From: Clostridium sp. CAG:448
GTDB lineage: Bacteria > Bacillota > Clostridia > Oscillospirales > CAG-272
Direction: 5' to 3'
DNA length: 19,588 nucleotides
Assembly (NCBI GenBank): GCA_000433415.1
Contig: FR890568.1
Location: forward strand, 1-19,588
Position numbers and translations under genes: made by a program
Part shown: piece by piece, positions 12,442-19,588 of the stretch
Layout of the letters: each line of letters opens with the position of its first letter
How positions within the stretch are numbered: position 1 is the stretch's first letter
Notes under the pieces: generated by a model
Databases searched by the model: none
Told to the model about the DNA's origin: nothing
Seen by the model: only the letters and a program-made list of their open reading frames with translations

Positions 12442-13779
12442 TCAGCGGGGCAGTTTCATTTTGCCGAACGGCATTTTGCCTTTCTTCCCGCCTGCGGCAA
12501 ATTGCTTCATCATGGTGCGGATCTGATCAAATTGTTTCAGCAGCCGGTTGACGTCCTCAACCGAAGTGCCGCTTCCTGCCGCAACACGCTTTTTTCTGGA
12601 AGCATTGAGAATGTCCGGTTTTTCGCGTTCCTTTTGTGTCATGGATTTGATAATGGCTTCCTGTCTTGCCATCATTTTCTCGTCCAATTTGGCATCTTTC
12701 AGAGCGCCGGGCTTGACTCCGGGGATCATGCCGATCAGCTGATTGAGATCTCCCATTTTTTTGAGCTGCTGGAATTGATCTAAGTAGTCGTCCAAAGTGA
12801 AGGTCTGCTGACGGATTTTTTGCTCCAGTTCAGCTGCCTTTTTTTCGTCAAATTGCTGTTGCGCTTTATCAATCAGCGTCAGCACGTCGCCCATGCCGAG
12901 AATCCGACTTGCCATACGATCCGGATAAAAGGGCTCGATTGCATCGATTTTTTCACCGACACCGATAAACTTGATCGGTTTCCCGGTCACATACCGAACG
13001 GAAAGCGCGGCGCCGCCACGGGTATCGCCGTCCAGCTTTGTCAGGATGATACCGGTGACATCCAGCAAGTCGTTGAATGTCTGTGCCACGTTGACGGATT
13101 CCTGACCGATCATGGCGTCAATGGTCAGAAGAATTTCGCTGGGCTTGACAGCTTCTTTGATCCGGCGCAATTCCTCCATCAGCACTTCGTCAATCTGCAG
13201 ACGACCTGCGGTATCAATGAACACCATGTCATTGTTGTTGCGTATCGCATAGCGAATGCCTTCTTCTGCGATCTTTACGGGATCCGTTTTGTCACCCATC
13301 TGGAAAACCGGAATATCCAGTTTTTCTCCGAGCACCTCCAACTGTTTGATGGCGGCGGGGCGGTAGATGTCGCACGCAACCAACAAAGGGCGTTTTCCTT
13401 GCTTTTTGTACATGCCCGCCAATTTTGCGGCATGTGTTGTTTTACCTGCGCCCTGCAGACCGACCATCATAATTACGGTGGGCGGGGTGGGGGAGATATT
13501 CAGCTTTGCCTGCGTGGTTCCCATCAGTTTGATCAATTCCTCGTGGACGATCTTGATGACCTGTTGTGCAGGGAGCAAAGATTCCATAACTTCCGCGCCG
13601 ACTGCGCGGTCTGATACGTTTCTGATAAAGTCTTTTACGACCTTGAAGTTGACATCCGCTTCCAGCAATGCGAGCTTCACTTCACGCATGCCGGCTTTTA
13701 CGTCTGCCTCGGATAATTTTCCTTTATTTTTGAATTTACCGAAGGCGTTATTCAGTTTATCGACAAGTCCTTCAAACAT
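12442..13779 (-). CDS. ffh: Signal recognition particle protein Ffh
   Basis: A 445-residue SRP54-type GTPase. The N-domain helices occupy residues 1-90. The G domain begins with the P-loop GLQGAGKTT (107-115), then DTAGRLQIDE, TKLDGDTRGG and the FIGVGEKIDAIEPF closing region. The M domain (FTLDDYLDQFQQLKKMGDLNQLIGMIPG onward) is rich in methionine and basic residues and binds SRP RNA and signal peptides. It targets membrane proteins together with FtsY, which is not in this window. GGAGGT lies 10 bases before the ATG. It follows ylxM, its usual partner. Confidence 0.97.
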   Translation of the reverse strand: MFEGLVDKLNNAFGKFKNKGKLSEADVKAGMREVKLALLEADVNFKVVKDFIRNVSDRAVGAEVMESLLPAQQVIKIVHEELIKLMGTTQAKLNISPTPPTVIMMVGLQGAGKTTHAAKLAGMYKKQGKRPLLVACDIYRPAAIKQLEVLGEKLDIPVFQMGDKTDPVKIAEEGIRYAIRNNNDMVFIDTAGRLQIDEVLMEELRRIKEAVKPSEILLTIDAMIGQESVNVAQTFNDLLDVTGIILTKLDGDTRGGAALSVRYVTGKPIKFIGVGEKIDAIEPFYPDRMASRILGMGDVLTLIDKAQQQFDEKKAAELEQKIRQQTFTLDDYLDQFQQLKKMGDLNQLIGMIPGVKPGALKDAKLDEKMMARQEAIIKSMTQKEREKPDILNASRKKRVAAGSGTSVEDVNRLLKQFDQIRTMMKQFAAGGKKGKMPFGKMKLPR

Positions 13780-13822
13780 CGGTTCTGCGACCTCCAGTTT
13801 TGTATTTTTGTGCCCGGCACCG

Positions 13823-14158
13823 TTATTGATTGATACAGACGGACAGAAGACGGATTTCCTCGGTCAATTCAGGCGATGCCTGACAGTCTCTGCAAAGTGC
13901 AAGCGCGCGGGTGATGTGTATCTCCATCTCGGAAAAGCGGGCGGCAAGCCCCAGCTTTTCTTCGTAAAAGGCAAGCTCTTCCTCCGTTTTTTTGATTTGC
14001 TCCCGCACACCCTGGCGTGAAATACCGATTTCATCCGCAATTTCGGCAAGGGACAGATCGTCATTGTAGTAATAATCCATCACCGTGCGGCGTTTTTCGG
14101 GGAGAAGATCACCGTAAAAATCCAGGAGAAGCCCCATGCCAAGATTCTTCTCAAACAA
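13823..14158 (-). CDS. ylxM: YlxM/p13-family DNA-binding protein
   Basis: A 111-residue helix-turn-helix protein, typically encoded just before ffh. The N-terminus MFEKNLGMGLLLDFYGDLLP and the HTH (SLAEIADEIGISRQGVREQI, about 36-55) match the family. I place the start at the TTG at 14158. The frame is open to an ATG at 14252-14254, but that lies upstream of the promoter -35 box. GGGAG sits 8 bases before the TTG, while the GTG at 14167 is too close to it. YlxM has been linked to regulation of SRP components, though its exact role is unsettled. A 43-base gap separates it from ffh. Confidence 0.9.
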   Translation of the reverse strand: MFEKNLGMGLLLDFYGDLLPEKRRTVMDYYYNDDLSLAEIADEIGISRQGVREQIKKTEEELAFYEEKLGLAARFSEMEIHITRALALCRDCQASPELTEEIRLLSVCINQ

Positions 14159-14192
14159 ATGAATCACTCCCTTTGCCTGCCTGTTTGTTGGC

Positions 14193-14213
14193 TGTAAAGC
14201 ATTTTGCTTTACA
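14193..14213. promoter_or_regulatory. Perfect inverted repeat abutting the ylxM -10 box
   Basis: TGTAAAGC (14193-14200) and GCTTTACA (14206-14213) form a perfect 8-bp inverted repeat with a 5-nt centre. It touches the -10 box and covers the predicted transcription start. It could be an operator, or a hairpin at the very 5' end of the mRNA. Confidence 0.6.
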
Positions 14214-14242
14214 AGTATATCATGCTTCTGCTCATTTGTCAA
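14214..14242 (-). promoter_or_regulatory. Promoter of ylxM-ffh-rpsP-khpA
   Basis: On the minus strand TTGACA (14242-14237) and TATACT (14219-14214) are 17 bases apart, a near-consensus sigma-A promoter. Confidence 0.88.
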
Positions 14243-14335
14243 TAGGAAAATCAAAAAAAGTGTGCTTTTGCCGCCTGATTCCGCACAAATGCGGTGTCAG
14301 ATTGTCTGGAATGGGGAAAAACACCCTGATTTCTC

Positions 14336-14364
14336 TTGACAACCCGTGATTGAACGTGTATAAT
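14336..14364 (+). promoter_or_regulatory. Promoter of the nicotinate phosphoribosyltransferase gene
   Basis: TTGACA (14336-14341) and TATAAT (14359-14364) with a 17-base spacer match the consensus exactly. A small hairpin CCGCA/TGCGG (14281-14294) lies upstream in the region divergent from ylxM. Confidence 0.92.
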
Positions 14365-14415
14365 AGGGGCAAAATATGGGAGCGGCGGATGCCGCAGAAA
14401 AATGAGAGGTACGAG

Positions 14416-15888
14416 ATGAAGGATATTTCGCGGAATTTGACAATGCTATGCGATTTTTATGAACTGACCATGGGAAATGGGTATTTCCAGAGCGGAATGA
14501 AGGATCGCATCGTGTATTTTGACGTGTTTTACAGAAACAACCCGGACGGGGGCGGTTTCTCTGTTGTGGCAGGGTTGGAGCAGGTTGTTCGGTATATCGA
14601 AAATCTCCATTTTGATGAAGATGATATTGCTTATCTGGAATCCAAAAAATGTTTTTCTCCTGCATTTCTGGACTATTTGCGCACCTTCCGTTTTACGGGG
14701 GATATCTGGGCGATTCCGGAGGGGACGGTTGTTTTCCCCGGAGAGCCGCTGATGACGGTACGTGCCAGGGCCATTGAGGCACAGTTTATTGAAACCTATG
14801 TGTTGATGATTCTGAATCACCAGTCATTGATTGCCACCAAAGCCGCACGGTTGACGCGTGCCGCAAAGGGACGGAGCATTGCCGAATTCGGTTCGCGGCG
14901 GGCACAGGGCGGCGATGCCGCCATTTTGGGCGCACGTGCCGCGTATATCGGCGGGGGCGGGGCGACAACCCCCCAGATGTACGCGCCACCAGCCTGCACG
15001 ATTACCGACGAGGTATACGGTGTCCCGGCGACCGGGACGATGGCACACTCCTGGGTGCAGATGTTTGACGATGAATATACGGCATTTGCAACCTATTGCC
15101 GCATTTATCCGCATAACGCAACCTTGCTTGTGGATACCTACAATGTGACCGAAAGCGGTATCCCGAATGCAATCCGCGCCTTTAACGACGTACTGAAGCC
15201 GATGGGTATAACCAAATGCGGTATCCGGATTGACTCCGGCGATATCACGTATCTAACGGTGAAAGTGCGGAAAATGCTGGATGACGCCGGCTGGACAGAC
15301 TGCAAGATTGTCATTTCCAATTCGCTTGACGAGTATCTGATCCGCGAGCTGATCCGTCAGGGGGCGCAGGTGGATTCGTTCGGCGTGGGCGAGAGGCTGA
15401 TTACTTCCAAAACGGATCCGGTGTTCGGCGGCGTTTATAAGCTGTGTGCCGTCGAGGATGAAAACGGAAATATTATTCCGAAAATTAAGATCAGCGAAAA
15501 TGTGGGGAAGATCACGACACCGCATTTCAAAAAGGTCTATCGACTCCGCGGACGCGATACCGGAAAGGCGGAGGCGGATCTGATTTGTCTTTACGATGAA
15601 GAGGTAGACGACACAAAGCCGATCGAAATTTTTGATCCGGAGCACACATGGAAGCGGAAGGTTTTGGAGAATTTTACCGCAACGCCGCTTCTTGTGCCGA
15701 TTTTTAAGGACGGAGCGCTTGTGTATGATCTGCCGGCGCTTTCCGATATCCGGGAACACTGCCGTATTGAAATAGAAGGAATGTGGGACGAGGTTCGCCG
15801 GTTCTCCAATCCGCATACGTATTACGTAGATCTTTCTCAGAAACTTTGGGATATTAAGCATGAGATGCTGAATCAGAAACAACACTGA
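14416..15888 (+). CDS. pncB: Nicotinate phosphoribosyltransferase
   Basis: A 490-residue enzyme that joins nicotinate and PRPP to give nicotinate mononucleotide in NAD salvage. Landmarks are LTMLCDFYELTMGNGYF near the start, NHQSLIATKAARL, EFGSRRAQGGDAAILGARAAY, GTMAHSWVQ (His211, the likely phosphorylated catalytic histidine), LLVDTYNV, GIRIDSGDI and FGVGERLI. The ATG at 14416 follows GAGAGGT and gives the family N-terminus; the ATG at 14389, with GGGAG upstream, is a possible alternative adding nine residues. Residues 181-192 (GGATTPQMYAPP) are longer than I expect for this loop and coincide with a quasi-palindrome (14936-14989). It is monocistronic, with its own promoter and terminator. 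Confidence 0.95.
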   Translation: MKDISRNLTMLCDFYELTMGNGYFQSGMKDRIVYFDVFYRNNPDGGGFSVVAGLEQVVRYIENLHFDEDDIAYLESKKCFSPAFLDYLRTFRFTGDIWAIPEGTVVFPGEPLMTVRARAIEAQFIETYVLMILNHQSLIATKAARLTRAAKGRSIAEFGSRRAQGGDAAILGARAAYIGGGGATTPQMYAPPACTITDEVYGVPATGTMAHSWVQMFDDEYTAFATYCRIYPHNATLLVDTYNVTESGIPNAIRAFNDVLKPMGITKCGIRIDSGDITYLTVKVRKMLDDAGWTDCKIVISNSLDEYLIRELIRQGAQVDSFGVGERLITSKTDPVFGGVYKLCAVEDENGNIIPKIKISENVGKITTPHFKKVYRLRGRDTGKAEADLICLYDEEVDDTKPIEIFDPEHTWKRKVLENFTATPLLVPIFKDGALVYDLPALSDIREHCRIEIEGMWDEVRRFSNPHTYYVDLSQKLWDIKHEMLNQKQH

Positions 15889-15899
15889 AATAAGCCATT

Positions 15900-15937
15900 A
15901 CGGACTGTCTGGTCGAAACCGCGGCAGTCCGTTCTTT
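15900..15937 (+). terminator. Terminator after pncB
   Basis: ACGGACTG (15900-15907) pairs with CAGTCCGT (15925-15932), followed by TCTTTTGTT. Confidence 0.75.
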
Positions 15938-16006
15938 TGTTGTAAATTTGAGTCTGATTTGAATTGTTACGAATGTGTTAATAATGGAAAAAGGCTGATA
16001 ATTCCT

Positions 16007-16035
16007 TTGCAATTTGAAGGAAAATGTGCTATAAT
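16007..16035 (+). promoter_or_regulatory. Promoter of cdaA-cdaR
   Basis: TTGCAA (16007-16012) and an extended -10 TGCTATAAT (TATAAT at 16030-16035) are separated by 17 bases. The predicted start near 16042 rules out an upstream ATG at 16024 as the cdaA start. Confidence 0.85.
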
Positions 16036-16077
16036 AAAAGTCAACTGTTTGCGCATGGAGGGAGAGGTGAAATCCGC

Positions 16078-17067
16078 GTGGAAAATCTGGTGACTTTTTT
16101 TAAGCATCCCCTGGAATTTATCCGGGATTACATACTGTTTCCACTTGAAAATATCAATCCGATCAGTGATGTTCTGGATATTCTCATTCTGACTGCATTG
16201 TTATATTTTCTCTATAAATTCATGAAAAACCGTCGTGCCGGAAAGCTGATGGTAGGGGTCGTGATGATCCTTCTCCTGTATCTTGCCAGCTCGCTGCTTG
16301 AAATGAAGGCAACGAAGTTGTTGCTTCAGAACTTCTTCACGGTCGGCATTATCGCGCTCTTTATCGTATTTCAGCCGGAATTGCGTGAGGCATTGGAAAA
16401 GATGGGAAATACCTCGGTCAATCTGCGGCGATTTAATAACAGCATTCATGAAAACAGCAGAATTATGCATGCGGTTGACGAAATTGTCGATGCCTGCTGT
16501 GCCATGTCGCGTGAATGCTGCGGCGCCTTGATCGTGATTGACCGGACCACGGGGCTGCGCGATTTTATTTCCAGCGGTACAAAGATCGATGCTGAAATCT
16601 CCAGCTATCTTTTGCGGAATATTTTCTTTAATAAGTCTCCGTTGCATGACGGTGCTGTGATCATTCAGAATATGCGTATTGCCGCTGCGAAGTGCAAGCT
16701 GCCCCTATCCGTCAATGAGGATATGGTGAAGGATCTCGGTACGCGTCACCGCGCCGGCGTGGGACTCTCCGAGGTCAGCGACGCGGTTATCATCATTGTT
16801 TCGGAAGAAACGGGAATTATTTCCATGGCGAACAATAAACTGATTAAACGAAATTATACGGCGGATACTTTGCGGCACGATCTGTATCTGTTCCTGACGG
16901 GACAGCTATTTGAAGGGGACAAGCATGACGGCGGCAATGAAGCAGAAGAGGAACAGGTGTCATACACCGCGGTTTCCGTGCAAAAGCAGACACATGATGC
17001 CGAAAACGAGGAACTGCCGGAGGAAAACGAGGAACGGGAGGAGGAAGATACAAGTGGGTCAGTATAA
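16078..17067 (+). CDS. cdaA: Diadenylate cyclase CdaA
   Basis: CdaA makes cyclic di-AMP from two ATP at the membrane; c-di-AMP controls potassium and osmolyte transport. The 329-residue protein has N-terminal membrane segments (about 31-48, 57-74, 83-99) and a DAC domain with the catalytic motifs DGA (191-193, SPLHDGAVII) and RHR (223-225, GTRHRAGVGLSE). I start it at GTG 16078, after GGAGGGAGAGGTG, because it is the first in-frame start downstream of the promoter. An acidic tail of about 45 residues (EAEEEQ...EENEEREEEDTSGSV) follows the domain; CdaA is usually nearer 270-280 residues. It overlaps cdaR by 14 bases. Confidence 0.95.
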   Translation: MENLVTFFKHPLEFIRDYILFPLENINPISDVLDILILTALLYFLYKFMKNRRAGKLMVGVVMILLLYLASSLLEMKATKLLLQNFFTVGIIALFIVFQPELREALEKMGNTSVNLRRFNNSIHENSRIMHAVDEIVDACCAMSRECCGALIVIDRTTGLRDFISSGTKIDAEISSYLLRNIFFNKSPLHDGAVIIQNMRIAAAKCKLPLSVNEDMVKDLGTRHRAGVGLSEVSDAVIIIVSEETGIISMANNKLIKRNYTADTLRHDLYLFLTGQLFEGDKHDGGNEAEEEQVSYTAVSVQKQTHDAENEELPEENEEREEEDTSGSV

Positions 17068-18109
17068 CTTTGAGTTGGAGAATGATGGGGCAAACGGTAA
17101 AAAGAAAAAGGTTGTGCTGGAGCGCCAGCGGTTTCATGTTGAAATTGTGCCGTTGCTTTTATGCCTCTTTCTTGCGCTTGTAATCTGGATTGTGATTTAC
17201 AATCTCAACGATGAGAGTGTGACACAGGTTTACACCGTCCCGTTGACCATAGAGGGGAAGGAATCCCTGCTTGAAAACGATCTGTCGCTCTACAATACGG
17301 ACGAGGATATCAAAGTCCGGATTGAAATCAAGGGAACCAACCGCGACATCCGGAGATGTAAGGCGGAGGATTTTCATGTAGTGGCAAATGTCGGAGCAAT
17401 CAAGGAAGCGGGCGGACAGACTGTAACGCTCAGTGTCACGATGCCGAGCGGAATGAACTCGCTGTCCTGTGTGAGTACGGATCCCCCCACAATTACCGTA
17501 TTTGCGGATGTTTATATGGAAAAAGAGGTTCCGTTTGATATCATGATGGGCTACATGTCTGCGGATGCATCCTATGAGATCGGAGCGCCGGTCAGCAATA
17601 TTTCTTCTTTCCGGATTGCGGGTCCCAGTATGGTGATTCGTGATATTGCGCGTGCCGCATATACCGTTACTCCGGATAAGGTGACCGGTTCCATTCGTCT
17701 GACAGGTATCACGCCGATGTTTTACAGCAAAACGGGTGATATTGTTACGATCGGGAACGATGTTGCCTATACGCCTTTGGACGAGGATGGAAAGTCGGCT
17801 GCGATATCGGATATTACCATTACGTTGGAGGTTACAACCAGCAAAAAAGTACCGATCCGGTTGGTCTATGACGATAAAAAATTTGATGCACACATTGTCG
17901 GAGATGTTACTACGGTCACATTGCGCGGAGATCCCAAATTGCTTGAAAACATTTCCGAATATACCGTTGAGTTGATCAATAAAGCCGGCAGACAGCAGGT
18001 TTTGCTTGTCGGTGATGCGGATGTGGAGGACAAATTGCCGAAGGGCGTTTCAATTTTGGAGAACAGAACCACCATTGCGGTAGAAGTCACCGCGGCAGCT
18101 TCCGATTGA
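17054..18109 (+). CDS. cdaR: CdaR, YbbR-domain regulator of CdaA
   Basis: A 351-residue protein with a short cytoplasmic N-terminus containing KKKK, one membrane helix (about 31-49, IVPLLLCLFLALVIWIVIY) and an extracytoplasmic part of several YbbR-like beta repeats of about 80 residues. CdaR binds and modulates CdaA, and the gene order matches the usual cdaA-cdaR pair. I use the GTG at 17054, with GGAGGAAG about 8 bases upstream. The frame is open to 16910, but that part lies inside cdaA and codes for nothing family-like. The glmM gene that often comes next is absent; an FAD-dependent oxidoreductase follows. Confidence 0.92.
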   Translation: MGQYNFELENDGANGKKKKVVLERQRFHVEIVPLLLCLFLALVIWIVIYNLNDESVTQVYTVPLTIEGKESLLENDLSLYNTDEDIKVRIEIKGTNRDIRRCKAEDFHVVANVGAIKEAGGQTVTLSVTMPSGMNSLSCVSTDPPTITVFADVYMEKEVPFDIMMGYMSADASYEIGAPVSNISSFRIAGPSMVIRDIARAAYTVTPDKVTGSIRLTGITPMFYSKTGDIVTIGNDVAYTPLDEDGKSAAISDITITLEVTTSKKVPIRLVYDDKKFDAHIVGDVTTVTLRGDPKLLENISEYTVELINKAGRQQVLLVGDADVEDKLPKGVSILENRTTIAVEVTAAASD

Positions 18110-18118
18110 GGTCCTTCA

Positions 18119-19588
18119 ATGCGTGTACATGAATGCGAGAGAGAGATCCGTCTGCTTGTAAACAATATTTCGGTTCCGTTTATGGGTGGAGATGCCGCCA
18201 TTTTGGAGAAGGCAGAGAAAAAGCTGTACCGCGCAGGGGTGCGCGGTGCGGTTTTACATATCAGCAAGAAATCGGTAGATGCACGGCATAAAACGGATAT
18301 TCGTTTTGTTGCATCCGTGATTGCTGTTTTACCGGCGGGTACCCGTTGCAATGCTTCGTTCTTGGAGCGTGAAGGAATCCGCGAACTGGAAACAACCGCG
18401 CTGCAAATCCGAAAGGGAACGGGCAGATTGGCTGCGCCGCCGGTGGTGGTTGGCATGGGACCTGCGGGGCTGTTTGCCGCATTGTTGCTTGCGAGGGAAG
18501 GGTACCACCCTGTCCTGATTGACCGCGGCGGCAATGTTGCGGACAGAGCAGAGTGTGTCCGTCAGTTTTCGACGCGGCAGGTGCTCGATACGGAATGCAA
18601 TATTCAGTACGGTGCCGGTGGTGCCGGAACCTTTTCCGACGGAAAACTTCTGACAAGAATCAATGACGGAAGATGTGCTTACGTTCTGGAGGAGCTCTGC
18701 CGGTTCGGGGCGCCCGAAGATATTCTGACAAAGGCAAAGCCGCATATCGGAACGGATGTTTTGCGTCTTGTTGTTGACAATATACTCAAAGAAATCGTCC
18801 GGTGCGGCGGCGTTGTGAGGTACAGGTGCCGGATGGATGATTTTACGGAATATCCGGACGGGACATTTTCCGTTGCGACGACGCAGGGGACTCTGCGGGC
18901 TGGCGCGTTGTTTTTGGCACCGGGAAACAGTGCGCGTGATACCTTTTTGCTGCTTCTCAACAAGGGCTTTTCCATGCAGCAGAAGCCGATTTCGGTCGGG
19001 GTACGGATTGAGCATCTGCGCGCTGACATTGACCGGATGTGCTATGGGAATGCCGCAGGGCATCCGCTTCTGGGCGCGGCGGAATATGCCCTTTCGGATA
19101 CCACGCTTCCGCGCGGTGTCTATACCTTCTGTATGTGTCCGGGAGGGAGCGTTGTAGCGGCGGCATCCGAGCAAGGTGGCGTTGTGGTAAACGGTATGTC
19201 CGAACGGGCGCGGGACGGCGTCAATTCCAATGCTGCAATTGCGGTTTCGGTGCGCTGTACGGACTATGCGGGAGAGACCGGTCATCCGATCACGGACGCA
19301 ATTGCCTTTGTCCGCAGGGTTGAACGGGCAGCGTACCGTGCCGGCGGAAATACGTTTTGCGCACCGATACAAACGGTCGGAGACTTTCTGGGAGGAACGG
19401 TTGGGACGGCGCCGAGTCGTGTTTTGCCGACCTATATGGGTGGATTCTGCCGCCCGTGCGACCTGGAGGATGTACTGCCGGCGTTTGTTTGCAACGGCTT
19501 ACGGGACGGTTTGCGTTCTTTTGATCGGAAAATGCCCGGTTTTGCCATGCCGGAGGCAGTGCTGACCGGTGCGGAAACCAGAACCTCG
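18119..19588 (+). CDS. FAD-dependent oxidoreductase, COG2509 type, 3' partial
   Basis: The frame runs 490 codons from ATG 18119 to the window edge without a stop. GAGGT lies 6 bases before the ATG and overlaps the cdaR stop, so the genes are translationally coupled. The N-terminal ~105 residues form a separate small domain. The FAD loop VVVGMGPAGLFAALLLAREG (109-128) follows, then YGAGGAGTFSDGKLLTRI, GVRIEH and a TFCMCPGG...VNGMSERA region characteristic of uncharacterised FAD-dependent dehydrogenases of COG2509. The segment ends at LTGAETRTS, a motif near the family C-terminus, so perhaps only about 40-60 residues are missing. Substrate and partner are unknown. Confidence 0.93.
   Translation, partial: MRVHECEREIRLLVNNISVPFMGGDAAILEKAEKKLYRAGVRGAVLHISKKSVDARHKTDIRFVASVIAVLPAGTRCNASFLEREGIRELETTALQIRKGTGRLAAPPVVVGMGPAGLFAALLLAREGYHPVLIDRGGNVADRAECVRQFSTRQVLDTECNIQYGAGGAGTFSDGKLLTRINDGRCAYVLEELCRFGAPEDILTKAKPHIGTDVLRLVVDNILKEIVRCGGVVRYRCRMDDFTEYPDGTFSVATTQGTLRAGALFLAPGNSARDTFLLLLNKGFSMQQKPISVGVRIEHLRADIDRMCYGNAAGHPLLGAAEYALSDTTLPRGVYTFCMCPGGSVVAAASEQGGVVVNGMSERARDGVNSNAAIAVSVRCTDYAGETGHPITDAIAFVRRVERAAYRAGGNTFCAPIQTVGDFLGGTVGTAPSRVLPTYMGGFCRPCDLEDVLPAFVCNGLRDGLRSFDRKMPGFAMPEAVLTGAETRTS

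Noticed and set aside
12820..13614. 264-codon open frame on the plus strand
   Set aside because: Antisense shadow of ffh.
14281..14294. CCGCA/TGCGG hairpin upstream of pncB as a niacin-repressor operator
   Set aside because: The sequence does not resemble known NAD-metabolism operators as I recall them, and it lies more than 40 bases upstream of the -35 box.
18329..19372. 347-codon open frame on the minus strand
   Set aside because: It is antisense to the FAD-dependent oxidoreductase, whose motifs are clear on the plus strand.

Overview
This 19.6 kb window looks like a chromosomal segment of a Gram-positive anaerobe of the class Clostridia, perhaps Oscillospirales; the order-level guess is weak. 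The evidence is the gene set (ymfI/ymfF/ymfH-like genes, a Prp protease with a Prp-cleavable L27, ylxM-ffh-rpsP-khpA, cdaA-cdaR), sigma-A type promoters (TTGACA-17-TATAAT), strong GGAGG ribosome binding sites and a GC content near 50% judged by eye. Most of the window is housekeeping DNA. There is no CRISPR array, no intact insertion sequence and no prophage.

Layout. (1) 1-4238, plus strand: a 5'-truncated SDR reductase (YmfI-like), two M16 peptidase-family proteins (YmfF-like without the zinc motif, YmfH-like with HxxEH) and folD, closed by a terminator. In Bacillus the first three are linked to 5-aminopentanol modification of elongation factor P. (2) 4352-6210, plus: a MarR regulator with a clear promoter and an operator-like inverted repeat, followed by a MATE efflux pump broken by an in-frame TGA and a 1-nt frameshift. 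(3) 6305-9367, minus: a UvrA-like ABC ATPase without room for the UvrB-binding domain, then an ElaA-type acetyltransferase. (4) 9368-9887: a gene-poor stretch with decayed-looking sequence and nested inverted repeats, ending at tRNA-Arg(CCT), which has its own promoter and terminator on the minus strand. (5) 10056-11302, plus: rplU-prp-rpmA with a promoter, a probable L21 leader and a terminator. (6) 11442-11699, plus: an orphan 85-aa membrane peptide with a poly-lysine start and two calcium-loop-like motifs. (7) 11844-14242, minus: ylxM-ffh-rpsP-khpA. (8) 14336-15937, plus: nicotinate phosphoribosyltransferase, divergent from ylxM. (9) 16007-19588, plus: the c-di-AMP synthase cdaA, its regulator cdaR and a large FAD-dependent oxidoreductase (COG2509 type) that runs off the window end.

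How they work together: the ribosomal and SRP blocks make and target proteins. Prp, encoded between rplU and rpmA, is expected to trim the L27 leader encoded downstream. CdaA and CdaR set c-di-AMP levels at the membrane. The MarR/MATE pair was probably a drug-responsive efflux unit that has lost its pump.

I did not find a convincing new multi-gene system. The observations most worth checking are the doubly broken MATE gene behind an apparently intact regulator, a quasi-palindrome that seems to add residues beside the active-site histidine of nicotinate phosphoribosyltransferase, the orphan poly-lysine/calcium-loop peptide, the structured gene-poor region next to tRNA-Arg, and inverted repeats at or inside three promoters.
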